A stretch of 64,000 bases of DNA from contig JAHEEA010000030.1 of the NCBI GenBank assembly GCA_024640945.1, positions 1 through 64,000 of the forward strand, given 5' to 3'. Under the pieces are notes generated by a model. The model saw only the letters and a list, made by a program, of their open reading frames with translations, searched no databases and had not been told where the DNA came from. This document shows, piece by piece, positions 1 through 7,831 of this stretch. The first letter of the stretch is position 1. Each line of letters opens with the position of its first letter. The stretch comes from Candidatus Methylopumilus sp. (GTDB taxonomy: Bacteria > Pseudomonadota > Gammaproteobacteria > Burkholderiales > Methylophilaceae). Both the position numbers and the translations under genes were made by a program.

Positions 1-359
1 TGGTAAGTATCAATATTTGCAATGCTTTCACTACCTAATACCGGTGTCACTTTGAGTTCGTTAAAAATATGGATGTCTTCAGCTGAGCTAAATCCAGCAT
101 CTAAAAAAATTTCTAAATTTGGAAAAGCCAGCGAAATGCTGGAAATGATATTTCGATGGTTGCCGCTTTTCTGAATTGCATTGATATCCGCAATATATAG
201 CTGTTTGAATGGGTATAATTCTAGAAACGCGTCAACAATAGCCAGTGGCCGACTAGAGCTACAAAGTACTGATTGAATTGGCAGGTAGTTGAGTCTGTCG
301 CCATGTTTGGCGTGTACAACTTGGTTATTCATTAAATCAAGCACGGGGATGATGTTCAT
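1..359 (-). CDS. HisA/HisF-like TIM-barrel protein of the C1-cofactor cluster (partial)
   Basis: Reading the minus strand from an ATG at 359 gives an open frame that begins MNIIPVLDLMNNQVVHAKHG and runs off the left edge after about 119 codons, so the C-terminal half is missing. The first beta strand (IIPVLDL) and later strands (LYIADINAI, LEIFLDAGF, VTPVLGSES) follow the pattern of HisA-type phosphoribosyl isomerase barrels. HisA-related proteins of this kind are known in H4MPT/methylofuran gene clusters of methylotrophs and methanogens, where their reaction is not firmly assigned. The divergent cofactor genes support that role. A true histidine-pathway HisA is less likely because no other his gene is visible. 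The start codon abuts the start of the plus-strand gene. Confidence 0.75.
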   Translation of the reverse strand, partial: MNIIPVLDLMNNQVVHAKHGDRLNYLPIQSVLCSSSRPLAIVDAFLELYPFKQLYIADINAIQKSGNHRNIISSISLAFPNLEIFLDAGFSSAEDIHIFNELKVTPVLGSESIANIDTY

Positions 360-1367
360 TTGAAAGTATTTGTGTGTGAATTTGTTACCGGTGGTGGATT
401 ATACCGTGAGCGATTGCCAGCGTCTTTGTTGCGTGAAGGTGAGCTTATGCGCAACGCTGTATTGCAAGATTTATCTCTGATTGAAAATCTTGACGTGACC
501 GTAACTTCGGATGTTCGGGTTGCCATGCCCTTAAATGTTGAGTGTGTTTCTATTAAGCCAAGTCAGGATGTTTGGGCTATTTGGCAAGATTGTATGCAAG
601 AGGCTGATGTAGTTTTGTTGCTTGCACCAGAAACTGATGGGGTCTTGGAAAAATTAGCATTAATGGCAGAGTCTGTGGGTAAGCCTATATTAGGCTGCTC
701 ATCCTCCGCTATTAAAGTGGCAGCTAACAAATGGGACACTTATCAACTTTTAAAAGCTTTTGATATTCCCACTCCGATCACTTTTAAGTATACAAATTTC
801 CCTCGTGGCCAATCTGGCCCTTGGGTCGCAAAGCTGATTGATGGCGTGGCATGTGAGAATTCAAGATATTTTGATTCTGAGGATGATTTAATCGGATGGA
901 TGCAAGATAAGCAAGATAGTCATATTGTTCAGCAATATCAGTTGGGAACTGCTGCAAGTTTTTCCATGTTATGTCATTCAGGCAAGGCAGTTGTGGTTAG
1001 TTGCAACCAGCAAAAAATAGATTTGCAGGATGGGCAATTTACATATGCCGGAAGTGTTGTTAATGGGCTGTTGGAGCATCTGGACCCTTTTCAAGAATTG
1101 GCGACCCAAATTGTCACTGCTCTTCCAGGTTTGGCAGGGTACGTCGGTGTCGATTTGATTGCTCATTATGATGGCGATGCATGGCGTTATGCTGTCCTTG
1201 AAATCAATCCGAGATTAACAACCTCTTATGTTGGCTTGCATCAAGCATGCGGCTTCAATCCAGCGCAGCTAATACTCGACATGTTTTATAATGATTGTCT
1301 GAATGTGCCTGCTATTTCATTTAATAAGGTTGATGTGTCTACTAATATTTCAAAGTCGTTTTCATGA
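360..1367 (+). CDS. ATP-grasp ligase of the H4MPT/methylofuran cluster (MfnD-like)
   Basis: A 335-residue protein beginning MKVFVCEFVTGGGL. The C-terminal LEINPRLTTSYVGL stretch (about residues 280-295) is the metal/ATP-binding motif of ATP-grasp enzymes, and the central part has the fold's usual strands. Relatives in methanogens (MfnD) join glutamate to tyramine during methanofuran synthesis, and methylotroph homologues are thought to build methylofuran; that specific role here is inferred. The start is TTG at 360, preceded by GGGGATGA at 345-352 as ribosome site. No in-frame ATG lies nearby, and the out-of-frame ATGs at 349 and 352 run into a stop. The end overlaps the next gene by four bases (ATGA), which implies translational coupling. 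Confidence 0.8.
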   Translation: MKVFVCEFVTGGGLYRERLPASLLREGELMRNAVLQDLSLIENLDVTVTSDVRVAMPLNVECVSIKPSQDVWAIWQDCMQEADVVLLLAPETDGVLEKLALMAESVGKPILGCSSSAIKVAANKWDTYQLLKAFDIPTPITFKYTNFPRGQSGPWVAKLIDGVACENSRYFDSEDDLIGWMQDKQDSHIVQQYQLGTAASFSMLCHSGKAVVVSCNQQKIDLQDGQFTYAGSVVNGLLEHLDPFQELATQIVTALPGLAGYVGVDLIAHYDGDAWRYAVLEINPRLTTSYVGLHQACGFNPAQLILDMFYNDCLNVPAISFNKVDVSTNISKSFS

Positions 1368-2413
1368 GTAATTCTTCTCACATTATCGGATGGGATGTTG
1401 GTGGTGCAAATTTAAAAGCAGTGTTGCTTAATGCGCAAGGTGTTGCGTTATCAGCTATTCAAGTTTCTTGTCCTTTGTGGAGAGGGCTTCACGAGCTGGA
1501 AAAAGCTGTTGATCAGATCTTAAGTAATATTGATGACATGCCTGACCAACATGCAATTACGATGACTGGTGAATTGGTTGATATTTTTGCTAATCGCCAT
1601 GAGGGTGTGGTGAGTATTGCCGAGTTGATGCAACGAAAGTTAAATGACGACCTGTATTTTTATGCTGGCCAACAGGGCTTCGTTACCCCTCATTCAGTGT
1701 CTGAGCAAAGTCGATACATTGCATCTGCTAATTGGCATGCAAGTGCGACTTACGCTGCTCAAATCTTCACACAAGGTTTAATGCTTGATATTGGAAGTAC
1801 AACGTCAGATTTTATTGTCTTGTCTGAAGGCTTGCCAAAAGTTCTAGGTTTTTGTGATGCTGACCGTATGCGTGAGAATGAGTTGGTATACACCGGTGTT
1901 CTACGCACGCCATTAATGGCTTTGGCTTCAAGGATTAATTTTGAGGGTACTTTAACTAATGTGGCTGCTGAGTACTTTGCAACGACTGCTGATATTTATC
2001 GATTAACAGGTGATTTGCAATTAAAGGATGACGTTGCTGATACGGCGGATGGAGCTGGTAAAAGCTTGTTGGAGAGTGCTAGACGTATTGCGCGTATGAT
2101 AGGGCATGATGTTGAGGATGCTGGAATGAGTGCTTGGATTGGTTTAGCGCATTCTTTTAAATCAGTGCAGTTGGCACGTTTACAAGATGCGACAGAAACT
2201 CATTTTACTAGGTTCGATTTTACGAATGATGCACCCCTTATTGGCGTTGGTTTAGGGCGTTTTTTGGTGCAAGGCTTGGCTGAGCTAATGCAAAGACCTT
2301 ATGTCGACATTTCATCAACGATTTTAGCTAAAGATCTATCGCAACAACATTTGGCAGGCGTTTGCTTGCCAGCTTATGCAGTCGCTTATTTATTGGCAAA
2401 AAGAGAATGTTAA
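1364..2413 (+). CDS. Hydantoinase/oxoprolinase-family protein, H4MPT-linked C1 pathway (MfnF-like)
   Basis: A 349-residue member of the ASKHA-type family recognisable as the 'H4MPT-linked C1 transfer pathway protein'. GWDVGGANLKA (residues 9-19) is the first phosphate-binding loop and LDIGSTTSDFIVL (about 143-155) the second. In methanogens the relative MfnF couples the activated furan to tyramine, and in methylotrophs a similar step in methylofuran assembly is likely. It overlaps the ATP-grasp gene by four bases and the following pabB by seven, so the run is probably one transcript. Family membership is clear; the exact substrate is inferred. Confidence 0.82.
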   Translation: MSNSSHIIGWDVGGANLKAVLLNAQGVALSAIQVSCPLWRGLHELEKAVDQILSNIDDMPDQHAITMTGELVDIFANRHEGVVSIAELMQRKLNDDLYFYAGQQGFVTPHSVSEQSRYIASANWHASATYAAQIFTQGLMLDIGSTTSDFIVLSEGLPKVLGFCDADRMRENELVYTGVLRTPLMALASRINFEGTLTNVAAEYFATTADIYRLTGDLQLKDDVADTADGAGKSLLESARRIARMIGHDVEDAGMSAWIGLAHSFKSVQLARLQDATETHFTRFDFTNDAPLIGVGLGRFLVQGLAELMQRPYVDISSTILAKDLSQQHLAGVCLPAYAVAYLLAKREC

Positions 2414-3825
2414 AACACGAAATTCCCTATCAAAGTGACAGTGCAAAGATCTTCGCGCGGATCGCTGATAGGCCTTGGGCGGTATTCTTGGATAGTGGGC
2501 AGCCCGATAGCCAGTTTGGTCATTACGACATTATGGTGGCAGATCCTTTTATTCGATTAGTGACGAATGGTGGGCAAACTGAAGTTTTTGATTCAGAGGG
2601 TCTCAAATTCAGTGCCCAAGATCCGTTTGATTTATTAAAGGCTACATTAGCTAGTTACCACCTAAATAAAACGGACTTGCCGTTTGAAGGTGGTGCAATT
2701 GGTTATTTTGCTTATGATTTGGCTCGTCGAGTTGAAACTTTACCAATTCAATCACTTGATTCCGAGCATATTCCACAGATGATGGTGGGTATCTATGATT
2801 GGTCGGTCGTTGTCGATCATCGATTGTCACGTGCTTGGTTGGTATCGCATAGATTTGATCGGGCCACTGAGGCTCTTTGGCCAGAGCTGTGCGCTTTATT
2901 TGATGCGCCATTGTTAATCGAGAATCAGTCGGCTTTTGAAGTGACTTCAGCATTGTCATCTAATATGGCTTACAAAGCCTACACTCAAGCTTTCGATAAA
3001 GTTAAACGATATATTTATGAGGGTGATTGTTATCAAGTTAATCTTGCCCAGCGATTTTCTGCCCAAGCACGGGGTAATGCTTGGGTTGCATATCAAGCGC
3101 TTCGGGAGATTAGTCCTGCGCCATTCATGGCCTATATGAATTTATCGGATGAATCGCCATTACATGTTCTTTCGGCTTCACCTGAGCGTTTTTTGCAAGT
3201 ATTTAACGGGCATGTAGAGACCCGCCCAATCAAGGGGACTCGTCCGCGCAGTTTAGATTCGACTCAAGATAAGCTTAATGCTGAATCATTGCAGAATAGC
3301 CTCAAAGATCGCGCTGAAAATTTGATGATTGTTGATTTGCTTCGTAACGATATTAGTAAAGCTTGCGAAACCGGCAGTGTGCGAGCAGACAATATGTTTG
3401 CGCTTGAAAGCTTTGCTAATGTGCATCACTTGGTGAGTACCGTGACAGGTAAGCTAGCGCAGGGGATGACAGCAATTGATTTGTTGCGATCATGCTTTCC
3501 TGGAGGCTCGATTACTGGCGCGCCAAAATTACGTGCGATGGAAATTATCGAGGAGCTAGAGCCCAATCGACGAGGTCTTTATTGTGGTGCAATTGGCTAT
3601 ATTGGTTTTGACGGAAATATGGATACTAATATTGCGATTCGGACAGCGATTTATTCACACGGTGAAATACGTTTTTATGCAGGCGGTGGTGTTGTTGCTG
3701 ATTCTGAATTAGCCAAAGAGTATCGAGAGACTTGGGATAAAGCGTCTTCAATGATTGAGTTGCTTAAAGCTTTTGGATGTGACGTGTCCAATCAATTAGA
3801 TGGGCCGCTAAATGTGGGTCGTTAA
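2407..3825 (+). CDS. pabB: Aminodeoxychorismate synthase component I
   Basis: This 472-residue chorismate-binding enzyme makes 4-amino-4-deoxychorismate, the precursor of p-aminobenzoate. The PIKGT motif (Lys near 276) separates PabB from TrpE, which has PIAGT. Further family signatures are SASPERFL, ENLMIVDLLRNDI and CFPGGSITGAPK. I start at ATG 2407, inside the end of the preceding gene, because AAGAGA lies just upstream and MLKHEIPYQ fits the family. A longer frame from 2362 would only add the preceding gene's overlap. p-Aminobenzoate feeds both folate and tetrahydromethanopterin, which explains its place inside this cofactor cluster. It overlaps the next gene by 14 bases. Confidence 0.93.
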   Translation: MLKHEIPYQSDSAKIFARIADRPWAVFLDSGQPDSQFGHYDIMVADPFIRLVTNGGQTEVFDSEGLKFSAQDPFDLLKATLASYHLNKTDLPFEGGAIGYFAYDLARRVETLPIQSLDSEHIPQMMVGIYDWSVVVDHRLSRAWLVSHRFDRATEALWPELCALFDAPLLIENQSAFEVTSALSSNMAYKAYTQAFDKVKRYIYEGDCYQVNLAQRFSAQARGNAWVAYQALREISPAPFMAYMNLSDESPLHVLSASPERFLQVFNGHVETRPIKGTRPRSLDSTQDKLNAESLQNSLKDRAENLMIVDLLRNDISKACETGSVRADNMFALESFANVHHLVSTVTGKLAQGMTAIDLLRSCFPGGSITGAPKLRAMEIIEELEPNRRGLYCGAIGYIGFDGNMDTNIAIRTAIYSHGEIRFYAGGGVVADSELAKEYRETWDKASSMIELLKAFGCDVSNQLDGPLNVGR

Positions 3826-4438
3826 GCTTGGCGGTAGTTTGTTGGGCTCCCCAGCGCTTAAATGTTGGTTAGATGCGCTCAATAGTTTTAGCGACGGACA
3901 AGTGGTGATTGTGCCTGGTGGAGGCTTATTTGCAGATGCCGTTAGAGAGTCACAGTTAATGACGGGGCTTGATGATGCAACCGCCCATAAAATGGCTGTA
4001 GTTGCGATGGATCAATATGCGACTTTGATGTGCGGGTTAAATCCATCTTTGACTTTAGCTTCTAATGAGCTGGAAATTGCTGAGCGTGGATGGCAGCATA
4101 AGGCAATTGTTTGGAAGCCTTCAGAGATGGTGCTTGCTGATGAGAGTATTACTATGAATTGGGATGTCACCTCGGATAGCTTAGCTGCATGGCTTGCAGC
4201 TAAATTAAATGCGCAACATTTAGTACTAGTTAAGTCCGATTTGTCCAGATATGAGCATCAAACGGAAATTAGTGTTGATGTTTTAGTACGAGATCAGTTT
4301 GTGGATGCTTGCTTTGCGACTTATTTAAAAGGGCAGGTATTTAATACTTGGATCATAGATAAGCAACATGATGGAGTTTTGAAGCGAGACCTTGATTTCG
4401 ATAAAGGGCCTTTAGCGGCGTTGAAAGTGAGTATTTGA
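3812..4438 (+). CDS. Amino-acid-kinase-family protein (MfnE-like)
   Basis: A 208-residue protein of the aspartate/glutamate/uridylate kinase fold. WVVKLGGSLL at residues 2-11 and VIVPGGGLFADAVR (about 32-45) are the nucleotide-binding loops. It is short compared with ordinary aspartokinases and has no ACT domain. Relatives in methanogens (MfnE) phosphorylate the furan methyl phosphate to a diphosphate; an equivalent methylofuran step here is inferred from the neighbouring hydantoinase-like and ATP-grasp genes. The start lies inside pabB, and the stop is followed after one base by the next ATG, so translational coupling on both sides is likely. Confidence 0.78.
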   Translation: MWVVKLGGSLLGSPALKCWLDALNSFSDGQVVIVPGGGLFADAVRESQLMTGLDDATAHKMAVVAMDQYATLMCGLNPSLTLASNELEIAERGWQHKAIVWKPSEMVLADESITMNWDVTSDSLAAWLAAKLNAQHLVLVKSDLSRYEHQTEISVDVLVRDQFVDACFATYLKGQVFNTWIIDKQHDGVLKRDLDFDKGPLAALKVSI

Positions 4439-4439
4439 T

Positions 4440-4844
4440 ATGACTGAAATTAAAACAAACGATCGTGTTTATACGGCAGATGAAATTCAGGTTCAGTTAG
4501 CGAATCAACTGCCTCATTGGATTTATGAGGATGGCTGGATAAGAAGAAAGTACAAGACTAGTGGCTGGAAAGCCACAATGATGGTTGTGAATACTGTTGG
4601 GCATTTAGCGGAGGCGGCCTGGCATCATCCAGATTTGACGGTTTCTTATGCCTTTGTGATTGTTAAGCTATGCACACATAGCGCTAAGGGTGTCACTGAC
4701 AAGGATTTTGAGTTGGCTGCAAAAATTGAAGAGGTGGTTCAATGGCAGCCTGCTAAAGTAGCTTCGGAACAGGGTTTGGTAAGCGCACTTGAGGGTACCC
4801 CTAATGAAGATCCGCGATTCAAATACATTAAATATGATGATTGA
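4440..4844 (+). CDS. Pterin-4a-carbinolamine dehydratase-like protein
   Basis: This 134-residue protein carries the PCD/DCoH signature: HHPDLTVSYAFVIVKL (about residues 62-77) has the catalytic-type His pair, followed by THSAKGVTDKDFELA. Standard PCD recycles 4a-hydroxy-tetrahydrobiopterin. In methylotroph cofactor clusters PCD-like proteins sit beside pabB and H4MPT genes, and a role in pterin handling for H4MPT is the usual suggestion, without proof I know of. It is the last gene of the tightly packed run and starts one base after the kinase-like gene. It is longer than typical PCDs (about 100 residues) at both ends, with an acidic tail PNEDPRFKYIKYDD. Confidence 0.85.
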   Translation: MTEIKTNDRVYTADEIQVQLANQLPHWIYEDGWIRRKYKTSGWKATMMVVNTVGHLAEAAWHHPDLTVSYAFVIVKLCTHSAKGVTDKDFELAAKIEEVVQWQPAKVASEQGLVSALEGTPNEDPRFKYIKYDD

Positions 4845-4880
4845 TTGAATAAATACTAGATTTAATGATGGTTTTTCATA

Positions 4881-4886
4881 TATAAT
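4881..4886 (+). promoter_or_regulatory. -10 element for the rpsF operon
   Basis: A perfect TATAAT lies 66 bases before the rpsF start in an AT-rich stretch. No good -35 hexamer is visible at the usual distance. A leader of about 60 bases would follow. Inference from sequence only. Confidence 0.5.
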
Positions 4887-4903
4887 CGCGACCTTTCCAC
4901 CTT

Positions 4904-4930
4904 GGCTCACTGTTTCGCTGTGCAGGAGCC
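4904..4930 (+). promoter_or_regulatory. Hairpin in the rpsF 5' leader, possible S6:S18 autoregulatory site
   Basis: GGCTC (4904-4908) pairs with GAGCC (4926-4930), and CTG (4910-4912) with CAG (4923-4925), giving a bulged stem with a 10-base loop ending just before the AAAGGAG ribosome site at 4941. In many bacteria the S6:S18 pair represses rpsF through a leader hairpin. I do not see the classical CCG in this loop, so the function is only a possibility. Confidence 0.3.
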
Positions 4931-4952
4931 TTTTAATCCAAAAGGAGTTTAC

Positions 4953-5333
4953 ATGCGGCATTATGAAGTAGTATTTATCGTCCATCCGGACCAAAGTGAG
5001 CAAGTACCTGCGATGATCGAGCGTTATCGCGCACTTGTGACTTCAAACGGTGGTGCTATGCATCGCCTTGAAGATTGGGGCCGTCGTCAATTGGCTTACC
5101 CAATTCAAAAAATCCACAAAGCGCATTACGTGCTAATGAATATTGAATGTAATCAATTCGTTTTAGACGAACTTGAACACGCATTCAAATTTAATGATGC
5201 AGTGTTGCGCCATTTAACAATGGCAACTAAAGAAGCTGTGATTGCACCATCTCCAATGATGAAAGAAGAGAAATCTAAATCAGTATTGGGTAAGGAAGAG
5301 GGCGCTGCAGCAACTGAGGAAGCTTCAGCTTAA
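4953..5333 (+). CDS. rpsF: 30S ribosomal protein bS6
   Basis: 126 residues beginning [25 protein letters not shown], the classic bS6 N-terminus, with [14 protein letters not shown] in the middle and a charged, Ala/Glu-rich C-terminal tail. bS6 binds 16S rRNA in the platform together with bS18. ATG 4953 is chosen because AAAGGAG lies at 4941-4947, whereas the longer frame from TTG 4902 has no ribosome site and would add 17 residues foreign to the family. First gene of the usual rpsF-priB-rpsR-rplI operon. Confidence 0.97.
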   Translation: MRHYEVVFIVHPDQSEQVPAMIERYRALVTSNGGAMHRLEDWGRRQLAYPIQKIHKAHYVLMNIECNQFVLDELEHAFKFNDAVLRHLTMATKEAVIAPSPMMKEEKSKSVLGKEEGAAATEEASA

Positions 5334-5350
5334 GTGAGTTGCAACCGCTG

Positions 5351-5641
5351 GTGACTAATCAATTAGTGATAAGCGGCGAAGTGGTTCAAATTGAAACGCT
5401 ACGCTATACACCAGCAGGAATACCGTTGTTAAGTTTTGTTTTACGTCATCTGTCTGAGCAAGTTGAGGCAGGAATGCAACGTAGAGTGGAATGTGAAATT
5501 AATGCCATGCTCATGGGTGAGTTGGCGGAAAAATCACAACTCATTAAAGTTGGTACACATTTAAACGTGACAGGCTTTATTGCAAAACGTAGCTTAAAGA
5601 GCGCACAGCTGGTATTGCACATTAATACATTAAATTATTGA
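5351..5641 (+). CDS. priB: Primosomal replication protein N (PriB)
   Basis: A 96-residue OB-fold protein; PriB helps reload DnaB at stalled forks through PriA and DnaT. The N-terminus read from GTG 5351, [12 protein letters not shown], matches the E. coli MTNRLVLSG pattern. [11 protein letters not shown] (about 25-35) and the ending [13 protein letters not shown] also fit. I prefer GTG 5351 over the upstream TTG 5339 because AAGTGAG (5332-5338) sits directly against the TTG but about 12 bases from the GTG. Its place between rpsF and rpsR is the standard betaproteobacterial arrangement. Confidence 0.92.
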   Translation: MTNQLVISGEVVQIETLRYTPAGIPLLSFVLRHLSEQVEAGMQRRVECEINAMLMGELAEKSQLIKVGTHLNVTGFIAKRSLKSAQLVLHINTLNY

Positions 5642-5655
5642 TAAGGATTACTAAC

Positions 5656-5883
5656 ATGGCACGTGATATGTTCAAACGCCGCCGCTACTGCCGTTTTTCA
5701 GCAGAGGGCATTAAAGAAGTAGATTACAAAGATGTGGATCTATTAAAAGATTTCATTACAGAAAACGGCAAGATTATTCCTGCACGTATTACTGGTACAA
5801 AAGCAAAATACCAACGTCAGTTGACTTCAGCTGTTAAGCGTGCACGCTTCTTAGCGTTATTACCTTACACTGACAAGCACTAA
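5656..5883 (+). CDS. rpsR: 30S ribosomal protein bS18
   Basis: 75 residues starting [18 protein letters not shown] with the family hallmarks [19 protein letters not shown] and [15 protein letters not shown]. It binds the 16S platform as a partner of bS6. ATG 5656 follows AAGGA at 5643-5647. Third gene of the operon. Confidence 0.97.
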   Translation: MARDMFKRRRYCRFSAEGIKEVDYKDVDLLKDFITENGKIIPARITGTKAKYQRQLTSAVKRARFLALLPYTDKH

Positions 5884-5893
5884 GGGGAAAACC

Positions 5894-6343
5894 ATGCAAA
5901 TTATCTTATTAGAAAAAGTAGTGAACTTGGGTAACCTTGGTGATATCGTTAAAGTTAAAGATGGTTACGGTCGTAACTTCTTAATTCCACAAGGTAAAGC
6001 TAAGCGTGCAACTGAAAGCAATATTGCTGAATTCGCAGCACGTCGTGCAATTCTTGAGAAACAACAAGCTGATTTATTAGCTGCAGCAACTAAACGCGGT
6101 GAGAAGTTAGCTGGTTACTTATTGCAAGTAACTCAAAAAGCTGGTGTTGACGGTCGTTTATTTGGTTCAGTTGGTAACGGTGATATCGCTGAAGCATTAA
6201 CTGCAGCTGGTTTTGAAGTGGCTAAAGCTGAAGTGCGTTTACCAAATGGCCCATTAAAGGCTGTTGGGGACCATTCAGTTAGCGTTGCATTGCATCATGA
6301 CGTAGTGGTTGAGATCACTGTTTCAGTATTGGGCGAAGCATAA
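5894..6343 (+). CDS. rplI: 50S ribosomal protein bL9
   Basis: 149 residues, the normal length, beginning [21 protein letters not shown] with the [15 protein letters not shown] signature at about residues 22-36, a long central helix and the C-terminal RNA-binding domain. bL9 binds domain V of 23S rRNA at the base of the L1 stalk. The ribosome site AAGGGGAAAA precedes the start by a few bases. Last gene of the operon; a strong terminator follows within 30 bases. Confidence 0.97.
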   Translation: MQIILLEKVVNLGNLGDIVKVKDGYGRNFLIPQGKAKRATESNIAEFAARRAILEKQQADLLAAATKRGEKLAGYLLQVTQKAGVDGRLFGSVGNGDIAEALTAAGFEVAKAEVRLPNGPLKAVGDHSVSVALHHDVVVEITVSVLGEA

Positions 6344-6367
6344 TATTTAGCTAATTGCTTGATATTT

Positions 6368-6394
6368 AAAAGGGCTACCTCGGTAGCCCTTTTT
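6368..6394 (+). terminator. Rho-independent terminator after rplI
   Basis: AAAAGGGCTAC pairs with GTAGCCCTTTT around a four-base CTCG loop and is followed by a T-rich run to 6400. It ends the ribosomal protein operon before dnaB. Confidence 0.92.
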
Positions 6395-6431
6395 GTTTTT
6401 ATCTACTCATTAATCAGTCACTGTTTCAGTT

Positions 6432-6437
6432 TATAAT
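6432..6437 (+). promoter_or_regulatory. -10 element placed for a leaderless dnaB transcript
   Basis: A perfect TATAAT ends only five bases before the dnaB ATG at 6443, so transcription would begin at or next to the start codon. No Shine-Dalgarno sequence lies in front of the ATG, which agrees with a leaderless message. The -35 region is poor. Confidence 0.5.
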
Positions 6438-6442
6438 TGCGT

Positions 6443-7828
6443 ATGGCTGACGAAACCTTAGATTCATTAAAACTCCCACCTAATTCTGTAGAGGCTGAAC
6501 AGTCTGTACTTGGAGGGTTGCTACTTGAAAATGAAGCGCTAGATAAAATCGCTGATGTCTTAAGCGAGGTGGATTTTTATCGTCATGACCATAGACTGAT
6601 TTATCACCACATTTGTAAACTTATCGAACAAAGCCGTCCGGCTGACATTGTTACCGTTGCTGAATCTTTAGAAAATAGCGCTGAACTCTCAAGTGTTGGC
6701 GGGATTGCCTATTTAGGTGCTTTAGCTCAAAACACTCCAACTGCCGCCAATATTCGCCGTTATGCTGAAATTGTGCGTGAACGTTCAGTGATGCGTAAAT
6801 TGGTTGAAGTAGGTTCTGGAATCGCCGAAAGCGCTTATAACCCACAAGGTAGAGATGCTCAGCAATTGCTGGATGAAGCTGAGGCTAAGATTTTCAAGAT
6901 TGCAGAAAGTGGTAATCGCAGTTCACAGGGCTTTGTTGATATGAAGTCATTATTGCCTGCAGTGGCTGATCGTATTGATTTCTTGTATCAACGTGAAAAT
7001 CAAGGTGCTGTAACTGGCGTGCCAACTGGATTTGATGATCTGGATGAGCGTACGTCAGGCTTCCAGCCGGGAGATTTGATTATTGTTGCTGGTCGTCCAT
7101 CGATGGGTAAAACGGCATTCTCACTTAATATTGCTGAGAATGTTGCTTTGGATACCAAGCTTCCAGTCGCCGTTTTCTCAATGGAAATGGGTGCCACACA
7201 GTTAGCTACGCGTATGATTGGTTCTGTGGGTCGATTAGATCAGCATCGTATGCGTAACGGCAATTTGGAAGATGATGATTGGGTGCGCCTTACTACTGCC
7301 CTTGGTAAGCTCAATGATGCGCCTATTTATATTGATGAAGGTGCAGGCCTTAGTTCATTTGATGTTCGTGCTCGTGCACGACGATTACATCGCCAATGTG
7401 GCAAGTTGGGTTTGATTGTTGTCGATTATTTACAATTGATGGCAGGCACATCTGGCCGTGCTAGCGAAAATCGCGCGACTGAGATTTCTGAAATATCCCG
7501 TTCACTTAAATCGCTTGCTAAAGAACTTGATGTGCCAGTTGTGGCATTGTCGCAGTTAAACCGAAGTGTTGAACAACGCCCAGATAAGAGACCTGTGATG
7601 TCCGATTTGCGTGAGTCTGGTGCTATTGAGCAAGATGCCGATTTGATCTTATTTATTTATCGTGATGAGGTTTACAACCCTGATTCTGAAGATAAGGGTA
7701 CGGCAGAGATTATTATCGCGAAACAACGTAACGGCCCTATTGGTCGCGTGCGTCTGACTTTCTTAGGTCAGCATACTAGATTTGAAAACTTCGTTTCTGG
7801 TAATGCCCACATGGGTGATGATTATTAA
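6443..7828 (+). CDS. dnaB: Replicative DNA helicase DnaB
   Basis: A 461-residue hexameric helicase that unwinds DNA ahead of the replisome. The N-terminal domain begins LKLPPNSVEAEQSVLGGLLL. The RecA-like C-terminal domain has Walker A GRPSMGKTAF near residue 216, VVDYLQLM (Walker B) and the arginine-finger region DLRESGAIEQDADLILFIYRDEVYN. ATG 6443 matches family N-termini; a TTG two codons upstream is less likely. No ribosome site is visible and the -10 box sits immediately before, hence possibly leaderless. alr follows three bases after the stop. Confidence 0.97.
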   Translation: MADETLDSLKLPPNSVEAEQSVLGGLLLENEALDKIADVLSEVDFYRHDHRLIYHHICKLIEQSRPADIVTVAESLENSAELSSVGGIAYLGALAQNTPTAANIRRYAEIVRERSVMRKLVEVGSGIAESAYNPQGRDAQQLLDEAEAKIFKIAESGNRSSQGFVDMKSLLPAVADRIDFLYQRENQGAVTGVPTGFDDLDERTSGFQPGDLIIVAGRPSMGKTAFSLNIAENVALDTKLPVAVFSMEMGATQLATRMIGSVGRLDQHRMRNGNLEDDDWVRLTTALGKLNDAPIYIDEGAGLSSFDVRARARRLHRQCGKLGLIVVDYLQLMAGTSGRASENRATEISEISRSLKSLAKELDVPVVALSQLNRSVEQRPDKRPVMSDLRESGAIEQDADLILFIYRDEVYNPDSEDKGTAEIIIAKQRNGPIGRVRLTFLGQHTRFENFVSGNAHMGDDY

Positions 7829-7831
7829 CTC

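Noticed and set aside
4902-4952. Longer rpsF start at TTG 4902
   Set aside because: It has no ribosome site and would overlap the leader hairpin; ATG 4953 with AAAGGAG fits all S6 proteins.
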